Origin: Otatea glauca | Lineage: Eukaryota > Streptophyta > Magnoliopsida > Poales > Poaceae | Direction: 5' to 3' | Assembly: GCA_036346275.1 (NCBI GenBank) | Contig: CM070713.1 | Coordinates: forward strand, 75,818,382-75,882,381 | Length of the DNA: 64,000 bases | Part shown: in pieces, positions 1-11,082 of the stretch | Layout of the letters: every line of letters begins with the position of its first letter | Numbering within the stretch: the stretch's first letter is position 1 | Position numbers and translations under genes: made by a program | Notes under the pieces: generated by a model | Databases searched by the model: none | Seen by the model: the letters and a program-made list of their open reading frames with translations, nothing else | What the model was told of the DNA's origin: nothing

Positions 1-404
1 TCATCATTTTAATTTAATAGATCAGATTACCTAGTATTTCTTTACAAAAGTCGGTTTTATGTTTTTTTTAAGTTATATCTGATTATTCTGCTCGCCGTAC
101 ACTATTAGTATAGTGACTTAAAAATTCTCTTAAATGAACTTTCGTAAGGGAGGGAGGTGTAAATGCAAAGAAACGAGCAAAGATTGGGCATAGATCGCAT
201 TGACGTCCTGGCCGGACGCCATCAATGAATGCTGAGGGTGAACTGGTGATCAACAGCTTCCTTCTTTCTCTAGCTAAAGGATCGACCGATCGATACTCCA
301 TGGCCCATGCATGGTAGTATATATGCATACGTGCGCGCGAGCAGCCTAGTTAAACAAGGATTAATTTCACGGTGTACAAATGGCCCATGCATGGTAGTAT
401 ATAT

Positions 405-539
405 ATGCATCCTTATCACTGCCGGTTCCTGAGCCGGCAGTGATAATCCTCGAGTATCACTGCCGATCAATCACTGCCGGCGCCAATGACCGGCAGTGAT
501 GGGGTTTTGGAACCGACAGTGATATGCTGTTCTGTAGTG
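405..539. mobile_element. CACTA-like transposon end (fragment)
   Basis: The stretch contains several copies of a CACTGCCGG/CCGGCAGTG motif in both orientations and finishes with CTGTTCTGTAGTG. Read on the minus strand that end begins CACTACAGAACAG, which matches the terminal CACTA signature of En/Spm-type transposons; subterminal short repeats in both orientations are also typical of them. No partner terminus was found upstream, so this is a one-ended remnant. The assignment rests on the terminal pentamer and repeat style only. Confidence 0.4.
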
Positions 540-1148
540 GTGAAACAACTCTCTGCAAGCTCGATCCGTCAATGTCTTTACTAGTATATAGATATGAGTT
601 GATGGTGGTACTCTTTCTTCTTCTCTCTAATTAAGAAAAACAGTGCATCGATATGTGAATTACGGGATAAAAAGGAAACCAATCACATATCTCTTTCCAT
701 CCGTACCCTCTCTCTCTAGACGGATCATTACCCTCTCTCTCTCTAGACGGATCATTACCCACCTCTCTCTTCCCGTGATAATTTAAGAATGCAATTTTAT
801 TTTTTAAATGTATGATATAATTTAATTATTTGATTAATAAATATGCTTCATCGCACAGAAAGTTGACTAGTATAATGATATGCATGTGTATACCTTGAAG
901 TTGATGGCCCGTACGTGCAAACAACTCTCTGCAAGCTTAGCTAGCTAGCCGATTACTATTTTCGTTGTGCCTAGCTATATATAGCTTGCATATGGTGGAA
1001 ATTATTTAATGAAGTTGAATTCTGGATTTAATTTGTACCTTTCGCTTTTCCTCTATAATGGAAATGAAATGAGATGGCATCTAATACAAGTACATAGCTA
1101 ATTAAACGAGCACCCCTATATAGCTACAAGCTTGCATGCGTATACGAG

Positions 1149-1260
1149 GTATTCCATCCGGTCATAAATAATTGTCGTTTTAGATATAGGTGCAGTCAAA
1201 AATTTAAAACTTTGACTATCAATATCTTTTTACATATTTAAATTGGATACATGAAAATAT
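1149..1260. mobile_element. Stowaway-like MITE, left half only
   Basis: The sequence starting tattccatccggtcataa aligns by eye with the left part of the two complete copies at 6628-6886 and 8867-9123, including the shared phrase for 'aaaactttga...caatat...acatatttaaattggatacatgaaaat'. The matching right terminus is missing, so the copy is truncated. Confidence 0.5.
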
Positions 1261-1749
1261 ATGTATACATATACATGTTTGCAAATCTACTGTGCAAATA
1301 AATTTACAAAAATAGCCTTATCATCGACCATAGAAGCAGCGATATCTTTGCCGCGTCTGTATACCGCGATAGGTGGTCGGGCCTGTAGCAACTTAGGCGA
1401 CCGCGACAGGAGCTTGATGCCGAGCTAGAATAATGCGACAGGATGGAGTGCCGCGGTACCTGAGCTTGATAGGATGTGGCACCACGGTACCCGAGCTCGG
1501 TAGGTAGTTGTTGTGGTACCTGAGCTCAGTAGGTACCTACAACGGTACCCGAACTCGGCAGGAAGATAAGCTAGCTGTTGTGCTGTCGACCTGCTGAGGT
1601 AGAGGAGCATGGTAGATGATATGTGTCACAAGCCGGTGCTTGCATGATCGAGAAGAGGGCTAAAATTTTAATTCTATTATGAAAATAACTAAAAGTGAGA
1701 AAAAAAAGTACGCAAGAGATTAAAATAGAGCAAATTATGCTTTCAAATA

Positions 1750-3060
1750 GAGCTCTTTTATAGTGGATTAAAATCAATATAAGCCGTCTATTCCTTTGAA
1801 TCTAATGGTTGAGATCAATTTAGATCTAGTTATACTACCACCTGTAGTATTGGTAGTAAAATTGAAAGAGGGGTAAAAGGGCAAAAAATTTCGTCATACT
1901 ATCTATCTTCTACGTTAAAACACGTCATGTGATCCTGATGAATGACGGATGAATGGATAAGAAGTCTTTGAAGATCAATAGGTATTCGGTGAATCCAAAA
2001 CTGTAAACGAGTTAGGAAAAATCTAAAATACCCCTGATAAATGGATAGAAAAAGTCTAAAATACCCTTGAGAATGGATGGTTAGATTTGATTCTGTCGGC
2101 GTTTCGAGCACCGGCAAGTAAATTTGTAAGTCTAAGGGACCGCGCGTTCCCACTCCCTGAATGGTTAGACTCGGAAGCCCAAGGTGTATACTGGTTCGGG
2201 CCGAGAGTCCCTACTCCAGTTCGTGTGGTGGTATTGTATTGCCTTTAGTGCGGATGGCTACACAATGTTTACAAGCGCGAGTCGAGAGCCTAAGCACAAG
2301 AAAACTGATTAGTTGTGCGTGTGTCTCTTCTTCCCCTCTCTCCCCCTTCCCCGGGGGTTCCTGCCTTCTTTTATACAGTAGGAAGGGGCAGGTTACATCG
2401 AGAGTTGGGGAAGGGCGAGGTGACCTATACTAAGAGCTTCGGTCCTTCGTTACATCATTGGTCACCTCGCCTTGCCCACGCTGGGTCGGTAGTCTTGTTG
2501 GGCGGAGCGGTTAGCTGCTTCGTTGGGAAATGGCGCACCTGCCTTTTGTGAGCCTGACGAGTGTTGACGTTGCTGTGTATAACGTTGGTGCTGCCTCGGG
2601 AGGGAGCGTGCTTTCGTGTCGTACGTGACTGGTCGATGGGACTGGAAGCTTGACTTCAGCAGTCATTAAACCATCTTGGGAAGGGGCCACCTGCTCTCGT
2701 ATAGTCACTTCGATTGACCCCGTCCGAGAGGCACGTGGCTGTGGGCCGGTGGAGGCTTCGACACGCGGCCCTCGGCGGAGGTTGCCTTGGTTTGATCGGA
2801 GTCGGGATATCCGACCTGCTGCGGAGGTCGGGAGCCCTGCTTGGTCGGGGATGCCTATCCCGATTGGTCGGGAATGGGAGTCCTGCGCGGCCCTGCAGGT
2901 GCTTTTGGTCGGTAGCGAACTTAGAGCGACCTGCTAAGCTTGAGCTATGCTTGAGGCAGCCCGCTTGTCACCCTGGGCCGTTGGAGTACCCCTGATATGA
3001 GTATTTGTCAGATTTCTACTACCACTACTTACTACCTATATAATACACCGTAAAATTTCT
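1750..3060. mobile_element. Mutator-type MITE, copy 1, interrupted by a solo LTR
   Basis: Bases 1750-2093 and 3011-3060 together form a second copy, in opposite orientation, of the 375-bp MITE in intron 1 of the response-regulator gene (35008-35382). The outer end GAGCTCTTTTATAGTGGATTA and the distal end (reverse complement AGAAATTTTACGGTG) match the termini of that copy. The two halves are separated by the TG...CA insertion 2094-3010. The 9-bp flanks are tttcaaata and aaacgaata, a poor match, so the insertion is old or one end has drifted. Confidence 0.75.
2094..3010. mobile_element. Solo LTR, 917 bp, nested in the MITE
   Basis: The block starts TGTCGGCGTTTCG and ends GTATTTGTCA, the TG...CA borders of an LTR. 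It is flanked by GATTC on the left and GATTT on the right, a 5-bp target duplication with one change. Removing the block and one flank restores the MITE sequence seen uninterrupted in the copy at 35 kb (gattc followed by ctactaccac), which confirms both borders. It contains no internal retroelement domain, so it is best explained as a solo LTR left by recombination between two LTRs. Family not identified. Confidence 0.8.
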
Positions 3061-3942
3061 AAACGAATAAGATTGGCGCCTCCTACTACAACCTCCGCCG
3101 GCGCCAGCAGGTATACCACGAAATCCAGCATGGATGACTGACTGCTGGACAGTGTCTACTATATATGGATTGATCACGGCGCGCGAGATACGAGATCGAT
3201 CGGCCAAGCGTGTCCCAAGGGCGCTCTCGAGGTCAACATGCCACGACGTACGGAAGCTGGCCGGATACCGTACAGTACGTAATGCCAATATATACCTCCC
3301 CCCTGATCAGTAAGGTTGCCATCAGCCGTGTATATGCACACACGTACAGTACCATGCATGCCACAGTGCAGTGTATTCGTGCTTGTATCAAATGCCATAC
3401 ATGTACCGATCGATATGTATATTCTCCTACCGTACATACGTATGTATGTGATGTCACGTACATACAGATGTTAATTAAATACATATATACGCGCCGGCCC
3501 GTGCATTGCCTCTGGCTTTGGCTTTAGACATGTGTAGCAGTATTAGTACTGTAGAATGTATATATACTCCGTATACGAGTATTACTTGACAGCACACGCG
3601 TTATACATACATACATACGGCTTCCCCAGTAGCAGTGGCGGAACTAAAAAAATTTCGCTGGATGTGTACACTTCACAGTACAACTCTGTAATCTTTTACA
3701 ATTATTTCATAACATCGTAAATCCAAAACATATATTTGAAATTTGCTAAAAGCATAATATAAATAGTTTAAGGTCTTAAAAATTCTAAACCATTAAAATC
3801 AGAACCAATTTAATAAACAAATTTAGCATATTAAAGAGATGATTTAATACAACTTTTCAAAATTTCAAGGGTGCCAAAACCCTGTCTATCGTATGTCATA
3901 TGGAGAGTACAACTGGGAGTAGTACGTACTAGTATGTGAGTA
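3061..3942. other. Intergenic, no gene seen
   Basis: No coding region is supported. At about 3635 the phrase CAGTGGCGGAAC begins an AT-rich stretch; CAGTGGCGGA is a common start of hAT-like non-autonomous elements in grasses, and a related phrase occurs at 38468 inside a host intron. The other end was not located, so no element is claimed. Confidence 0.5.
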
Positions 3943-4303
3943 ATCTATACCCCTTTATAATGCACCTAAGCATTCTTTTCTACGTCCACCCCAAATAATG
4001 CACCCCACTAGAGATGGTCCAACCTTCATGCACCCAGCGAAACGTCTCCAGAAACTTGCCTCCATCAAAATTAACCTCTCAGATTTTTTCTCAGCTTTAC
4101 TCACCCACATCCGATGGCCATTGTTTAATGTGTCTAACTCATCCCTGTGGCCCACAACAGATCTCCCCCACCTCCAGCATCATCTCAAGGAAAAGGAAAC
4201 AAATATCCTGGAATTAAGGAAAAGAAAACAAACGTTTAAAAAAGAAAAAGACTATATATTACGTGTTAGAAAAAGGAAACCGAAAAACATGGTACTATAC
4301 TAG
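3943..4303. repeat. Left long inverted repeat
   Basis: About 361 bp. Outer border aTCTATACCCC, inner border ACTATACTAGT at 4303. It pairs with 7861-8223 over its whole length with only scattered mismatches. Confidence 0.8.
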
Positions 4304-6383
4304 TGTAACCTGGGGTAAGTGAACGTAGCAACCTACGTGAGTACGTGCGGACGAGAGATGAGCAGGCGTTCGTAGGCCTCATATGAAACGACGTTAATTT
4401 ACTTCGCCCTCGATTCCAAGTATAAATTGTCTAGGATATTAACACGATCTCCAGATGATACCGTGATTATTAGTTTTTATAAAAATATATTCTTTCAAAT
4501 AAAAAATTATATAATAGGAAAGTATATCTAATGGTGGATCTAATAATATCAACTTTACGTTGTCATGGTAATCTTTTATATATGGATGATCAAAGTGGAA
4601 AAAAAATGTTTCGTGGGCACACATTCTAAGATGACGTAGTACTAACAGTTGCGTGTGCATGCCTGCATGGTGACGAGTAATCAATGCATGCATGTTAAGC
4701 GTACGTACGTACGAACCTGGAAAAATGCCGGCCTGCCGTATTAATTTACTGATCCAGTAGGTACGTGTGGCGTCTTTCTAGTTAATCCGTACCGATCAAA
4801 CTCGATCGATCGGCAACGAACATGAAAGCAGCCAGCCATCCTTCGATCGACTAGCCAATAGCCAAGATACAAGAGGAAATATCTAAGTTGCCCTCTCTAT
4901 TCCTGGATAGATATGTATGTTTTTATACTTTCATCGAGATGCATCTATTAACTCTCTTCATTATGTCTTTAGATGATTTATCTTACTCTAGTCTATAATA
5001 TATAGTAGATAACATTGAAGATAACTAAATGAGAGGGATATAGAAGGAAAAAAAAGTAAAAAACAATATCTTAAAAAATCATAGAATGACATGTATTAAA
5101 AATAAAATTTAAAAATCATAATGATATGTATTCAGAAATGGACAGAGTAGCTAGCACACACTACAACAGCTCAATTGGCCACATGCAAGTACATGGCCAG
5201 TTTGTGACTACTGTACTATATTGTGTTGACTCGCAAAATCTAGTTATGGAATTTCACCATCTGTAGACTGTAATGCATTTTGTAGTCATGAGCAAAACAA
5301 TCTTTTAATTAAGTATTATCTTCGTAAATGTATGATGCATGAAATATACGCAACTGAAACCACCGCTGGCAGAAATGAATTATAGGGAATCGTGTGACGT
5401 CCATAAGAAAACAAACAAGGGATTAGTGCGACTGAATCAAATTAATTAGATACGACTAGGAGAGCACTCAAGTGAAGCTAAGACCATGGATCAATGTACT
5501 AATCAGCAGTGCAACAAATATTCCTGCCATCTCATGTAAGCCTCCACTGCAAGCAACTGGATGCACGCATTCAATCTTTAAAAGAAAAACAAAAAAAAAG
5601 GTGGGAATAGGACAGAAATATCCGGGAGAAGAATTAATAACGATCTCATAAATCATATGGTACCCTTTTTTTCATTCAGAAGGATATGTGATGTCATGTT
5701 CTATATGCTCTATGCATATGTGAGCAGTGGGATGACATAATGTTTGGTCATCAATGACATATGTAATGCAATATATCATCTTATTAATCTGGGGTAAAAA
5801 AAATATCAATAAAGTCACATCATATGTATGGGCCGGGGGAAATATGTGTGAGAAGAGTACTTAAACAGTATATCGAAACAGTACGTGGCGGGAGATTAAT
5901 GTTTTGCTGCACTTGCCCTTTTAACATGGCATATAATTACTGTTAAGGGAGAGATGTGCCTCAATGCATGGTATACTGCTACAATTAAACTATATGGAAA
6001 AACACATTAGAACGATAAAGAAGACAACAGATTCGTTCTCAAGAGCTAAAAATTATCACGTTAATAGGTGAAAAAGAGAAAAATCTACACCGTCAATTTT
6101 TGTGGATTCAGATTATAACGATGATGATCAATCAGATATATGTTAAGAGATGTTAAAGTTATATAATAAATACAAATATTTTAAATATAAGTTGACATGT
6201 ATATTGTAATATCTGTCCATGCAGCTGAGCGAACGGGGAAATCGGTTAGTATAACATAAGATGAGTCAAATAAGCCATATTTGAAGGACGTGCATGCATG
6301 CATGCATGCTGCAAGCCACCTGCCAAAACAAGTGATGGCATGTTACTCAATGGCAAGTATTGTTCCTATGTTTCAGCTGCATC

Positions 6384-7341
6384 TAGGAGTGGAAACATAT
6401 TGGATATAGGCTGATGTTGTTTTTCTCATATCCTAATTCATATTTTTTTTTTCCTTAGATATGAAACTGGATATGGATGTGAATCTAGATTATTCGGGGT
6501 ACGAACATGGGGCGGATATATGACGGATTTGGGTCGGAAACAGATAAAGATATACGGACAATACACACATATATAGAATAATATATGTTGAGTCAAATCA
6601 TATGAGTACATGACCATAATAGCAAGTTACTCTCTCAGGTTACAAATAGTTGTTGTTTTAGATATAGATGTAATCAAACTTTCGAAACTTTGATTACCAA
6701 TATTTTTTAAATATTTAAATTAGATGCATAAAAATCATATGTGTATATTTATCTCGGAAAGTACTTTCATAATATTATAATTTTATTGAATTTTAGAAAT
6801 ATATTATAATATAAATTAGTGGTCAAAACTGTGTTTTGGACATCGTGTCGAGTCCAAAACGATAACTATTTGTGACCAAGAGAGTATATATCAACCAAAC
6901 CCAATAGATAGCATAGAAAGAATATGCTATTTGAGGATAAATAGAACCAACTAATTGTCATGATAAATGGGAGATCATGAAAAATATGTAATAGATGGGT
7001 TGGGTCTTCATGGATATCCGAATTCAAAAAAATTCAACATCTGAATTGAAACAATCCATTATTAGAATGGAAAAAAATCCGAAATCCGAATAAAAAAAAA
7101 TCCGAATTCGAGTTAGGAAAAAAATCTGATATCTGGATCCCATCTCGTATTTACTGGATATTGATTGTTCTGAATCCGATCCCGAATCTGGATTCAAGTA
7201 TCTGGATCTCGTCCCGAATCCAGCCGAATAGTCAAATTGCTTCTCGAATCCGATATCGATCGGATCCGAATCCTGACCAGCCAGTAAATATCTAACCCGT
7301 TTTTACCTCGGCGAGAAATATCATGCTCGTTTACACCCCTA
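6384..7341. mobile_element. hAT-like element with TAGGAGTGGAAAC ends
   Basis: The left end TAGGAGTGGAAAC pairs with the right end GTTTACACCCCTA as an imperfect terminal inverted repeat. The 8-bp flanks are GCTGCATC (6376-6383) and GTTGCGTC (7342-7349), six of eight identical, fitting an aged hAT target duplication. The interior is rich in short GGATATCCG/ATCCGAAT words and has no transposase ORF. A Stowaway-like MITE (6628-6886) is inserted inside it. Confidence 0.6.
6628..6886. mobile_element. Stowaway-like MITE, complete copy
   Basis: The block starts TA-CTCTCTCAGGTTACAAATAG and ends CTATTTGTGACCAAGAGAG-TA, giving an inverted terminal repeat flanked by TA, as in Tc1/mariner-derived Stowaway MITEs. 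It is about 70% alike by eye to the copy at 8867-9123. It sits inside the hAT-like element at 6384-7341. Confidence 0.75.
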
Positions 7342-7860
7342 GTTGCGTCTATCCAAAAAACATATCTATGCTGATTAATAGTAATCGGTACAAGCAAACG
7401 AGTACGAAGTTTGAGTAAAGATATCACACGTTCCACAGCAATTTTAACCGAGACTAGCTAGCTGGTTACGGAGTACTAGCTAGTAACTACCTAGATCGAT
7501 CACATGCATGTGTTACCCACCAAAAATCGCTCATCAAGAGACAAATCGTACTGTAAATTAACTCAGTTCGTTTGCACGAGTGGATGATATTGCCACATGC
7601 GGCTATAATTTAAGGGTTAAAGGCTTAATTAGTTTAACTGATGTAAGTAAACCTTTTTCCGGAAAAAAAAAACACAAAGTAGCAAATCCATGCATAGCTC
7701 AAAAATATATTAAGAGAAATGCGAGATAGAGTACACGACGGTTTTTTTAGAAAGACACCCTGTCAACAATCAACCAAATACTACATCTTTAATCCTCTTA
7801 GAGCACATTTTGGCAGCATAGTATTTATGTGGGCAAGCCAGCGCTACGCACCCTAGCTAA

Positions 7861-8223
7861 ACTAGTATAGTACCATATCTTCCGGTTTCCTTTTTCCAGC
7901 ACGTAATATATAGTCTTTTCCTTTTCTAGAACGTTTGTTTCCTTTTCCTTAATTCCAGGATATTTGTTTCCTTTTCCTTGAGATGATGCTAGAGGTGGGG
8001 GGAGATCTGTTGTGAGCCATAGGGATGATTAGACACACTAAACAATAGCCATCGGATGTGGGTGAGTAAAGCTGAGGAAAGATCTGAGAGGTTAATTTTG
8101 GTGGAGGCAAGTTTCTGGGGACGTTTCGCTGGGCGCACGAAAGTTGGACCATCTCCAGTGGGGTGCACTATTTGGAGTGGACGTAGAAAAGAATACTTAG
8201 GTGCATTATAAAGGGGTATAGAT
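7861..8223. repeat. Right long inverted repeat
   Basis: About 363 bp, the reverse complement of 3943-4303. Inner border ACTAGTATAGT, outer border GGGGTATAGAT. Confidence 0.8.
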
Positions 8224-8866
8224 GAAGATGAGATATCATATATAGGATGAAATTAAATAAGATTAGTTTTGGATTGTTACCCTCGATATCGTGTTAATTT
8301 CGTCATTTATGATCGAGTACATTCGTACGAGAAATGCATTTACTGAATGTTTCCATACTAGATCATGTGCATATATATGCTTGGAACGTGGAGAAAGAGG
8401 TAGGACCGAATAAAATCGCTACCCTTCCCATCACTCAATAGATGTCATTTTAGTATCCTGCATATCGTTTAAACCACGTCAAATAAAAAAATTGTATTAC
8501 TCTTCTTCGTTACATATATTACACATTGTTCTTTAAATGATGTGTATTACTCTATTTCAAGGTATTAAATAATATTAGAAATAGCTAAAGAGGAGGAATA
8601 CATTAGGAAAAAAGAATAAAAAGTTACATCATAATTGTAGAATAACATGCATGATATGCGAGATAAAGGTGCATATAATTTTACATAGTGTTTTCAAGTA
8701 TTAATTCCTCGTAATGGTCTACGCGATGGCGACGACACAAAAGTTAAGCAATGTCACGAGTCAAATTTATTTTGCAATAATAACCAGTCCTCGGTGTAGT
8801 AGTAATTAAGTTGGGCTTAGGAGTGTACTAGTGCAATTATTTGTTACTAGATTGGGGCCAACATAC

Positions 8867-9123
8867 TACTCCCTCCCATCATAAATAGTTATCTTTTGAA
8901 CATAGGTGTAGTCAAATTTTTAAAACTTTGATTGTCAATATTATTTTACATATTTAAATTGGATACATGAAAATCATATGTAGATTTATCTTGAAAAGTA
9001 CTTTCATAATATTACAATTTTATTGGGTTTTATAAATATATTATAATAGAAACTAGTGGTTAAAATTGAGTTTTGAAGACCACATCGATATACAAAATGA
9101 TAACTACTTGTGATCAAAGGGTA
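8867..9123. mobile_element. Stowaway-like MITE, complete copy
   Basis: It is TA-flanked, begins CTCCCTCCCATCATAAATAG and ends with the inverted counterpart CTACTTGTGATCAAAGGG. The CTCCCTCC terminus is the Stowaway signature common in grass genomes. The length of about 257 bp and AT-rich interior fit. Partial relatives occur at 1149, 30505 and 45240. Confidence 0.8.
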
Positions 9124-9390
9124 GCAGCTAGTAGCTGGTTTAATGTAAGTGGGCGCGCATAGTCAATGACAGGTATTTTAAGACGGATGCATTAGGCACT
9201 TAAATGTGTAACAGGATAATGTTAACTAGCAACTTGGACGCGGCGTACCATGCCGTGAGTGCCGCTCTCCACACGAGAAAGTTGAGTTTTTTTTTTCGGA
9301 AAAAAGGCTTAAACGTAATGGTAAAAAAAAGCGGAAAAAATGTATGATTTTTTCGGGAAGAAGGATCCGTACGTTTTTTTTCCGGACGAA

Positions 9391-9630
9391 GAAGGACCTA
9401 AACGTAATTTTGATTCTGTGGAAAAGGACCCGTGCGCAAGCATTTAAAACGCATAAAGGACCTAAGTGTGATATATATTTTTTTTGGAAAAAGGACCTAT
9501 TCGTAACATAGAAGGACCTAAACGTAATTTTTATTTTGTGGAAAAGGACCCGAGCGCAAGCCTTAAAAACGCATAAAGGCCAAAGCGTAATATATATTCT
9601 TTTTTGGGAAGAAGGACCTATTTGTAATTT
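9391..9630. repeat. 120-bp tandem duplication built of AAGGACC words
   Basis: Two successive units start with GAAGGACCTAAACGTAAT at 9391 and 9511. Each contains the same order of sub-phrases: GTGGAAAAGGACCCG, GCGCAAGC, AAAACGCATAAAGG and GGACCTAT. Related AAGGACC words extend from about 9300 to 9710, so the pair lies in a wider field of degenerate copies. Function unknown. Confidence 0.7.
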
Positions 9631-10393
9631 TTTTTACCAACAAGGACCCGATTGTAATTTTTTTTCTAAAAAATGACCTATCTGTAAATAAAAAAGGACT
9701 CATCCGTAAATATTTTTGTGGCTCGGCTCGCGGCTCGGCTCTGGAGACACGTGGGCAGGCTGCGGACTCTTCAAACTACAGTAGGGTTATTATTACACAT
9801 ACTGCATTAAAAATCAATTAAATTTGTACTAACACGTACTATGTAATCATAAAGCTCTAGACCCCACATCTATGGTCGCAATATGCAAACGGCATTTGCC
9901 ACACATCCACTCAAGAATAAGGTAGCTAGATCTTATAGATCGATCGTTTTCTTTCCTCTCGAAAATATAGATCGATCGATTTTTCGTATGTACACCAAAA
10001 GATCCGAAACATTTCATTTGATTTTTTTTTCTGTCATGGATAAGTCGCAAAAGATTGCTAAGTATATTAGCTCCAAAAGCAGTGCTTCAATGCATTCCCT
10101 CTCAATACAAGTTGTACAAATTTTGAAGCAGACGAAAGGGTAAATAATCACCATCTACCAATCATTTATGCTTTAATATTTATACAACTGTCAAAAGGAA
10201 AAAAATGGAAGCACCTCTCTCGCTCCAATCATAAATATACATTCTTCTGCTTATTTTCGTGATCCGTCTTGTCTCATCATTAATTGTTCTCCAACATGCA
10301 CCAGCATAACAAGCCTAACCGGCCATAGCTACCTCCTCTGTTCTGTATCGAAACATAAAGGAGGAGCGTGTTTAACTTCCCTGCCTGTCTATC

Positions 10394-11053
10394 TGTTTGC
10401 ACAAAAATTTGGCAAACTTGGTCAAAATCGGCAATAAAGTCAAAGATACGGAATTAACGGACAGGATGGAAAGGTTTGGAGATATTTTGGTAACTGCAAG
10501 ATTTTAAAGAAAAACAACCGTCCGAGATAAGGCCGATACGGAACGGACTTGAAGCGTGTTGTAACAGGACACGATCGGCCGAGGGTATAAAAGAAGGGCC
10601 AAAGCGAACTACAGGATCATAATCATCAACACAATAAAATCAACCAGTCTTTACTTTTTCTACTTTTTCTGTCGACTAGGAGTAGCTTCTGTAATTTAGC
10701 CTTTGTAATCGATCTTTATCAATAAAGTTGCGCATCGCCGATTGTTGATCATCTTCAGTTACGCCCCAGGTTTGATTTATTCTGATCTTGTTGCGCATCG
10801 CCTTCTTCAGAATCGATCTGTCTTTATCCTCTGATTAGCCTTAATCGGCTAATTAGATTTATCTTGTTACCTTGATCTTAATCGGCTTTAAGCTGATTGA
10901 GTCTAAGCCGATTGATTTTGACGATCGGCTTTTGATTGAATTTCATATTTTTACCTTGTCGATTCCAGGTCAAATCGACTGGCACGCTCTGAACCAGGTG
11001 TTCGTCTAGTGTGCTGCTGTCAGAAACCCTACATCAAGTTTTTGACGCCAACA
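10394..11053 (+). repeat. 5' LTR of the gypsy element
   Basis: It starts TGTTTGCACAAAAATTTGGC and ends GACGCCAACA. A TATA-like GGGTATAAAAG lies at about 10583-10593, consistent with transcription starting shortly after, and AATAAAG near 10720 could serve polyadenylation in the 3' copy. The sequence just after the LTR (TTGGCACGCCCGGTGGGACC, 11060-11079) is where the primer-binding site should be; I could not assign a tRNA. Confidence 0.92.
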
Positions 11054-11082
11054 CACTCTTGGCACGCCCGGTGGGACCTGCA

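Larger units (their letters stand above)
1..1749. other. Intergenic, repeat-derived
   Basis: No gene is supported here; the short ORFs lack recognisable domains. A 24-bp phrase (tggcccatgcatggtag...) occurs twice, near 300 and near 380. Positions about 405-539 carry a cluster of TATCACTGCCGG-type short repeats in both orientations. About 1149-1260 resembles the left half of the Stowaway-like elements annotated further on. The rest is AT-rich with no structure I can name. Confidence 0.6.
3943..8223. mobile_element. Non-autonomous DNA element with ~360-bp inverted repeats
   Basis: Bases 3943-4303 and 7861-8223 are near-identical inverted copies of each other (for example tctatacccctttataatgc on the left and its reverse complement at the right border). 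Such long terminal inverted repeats are typical of Mutator-like elements. The 3.5-kb interior holds no transposase-like ORF, only other transposons (6384-7341 and within it 6628-6886). The 9-bp flanks do not form a clean target duplication, so superfamily and exact borders are uncertain; a simple inverted duplication is an alternative. Confidence 0.65.
8224..10388. other. Intergenic with MITE and tandem duplication
   Basis: No gene is supported. It contains a Stowaway-like MITE (8867-9123) and the 120-bp tandem duplication at 9391-9630. The short ORFs around 9847-10143 have no recognisable domain. The stretch ends at the target duplication of the gypsy element. Confidence 0.6.

Noticed and set aside
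7861..8223. 67-codon ORFs at 4014 and 7949 that look like a repeated protein
   Set aside because: They are the two arms of the inverted repeat; no stop-free extension or domain supports coding.
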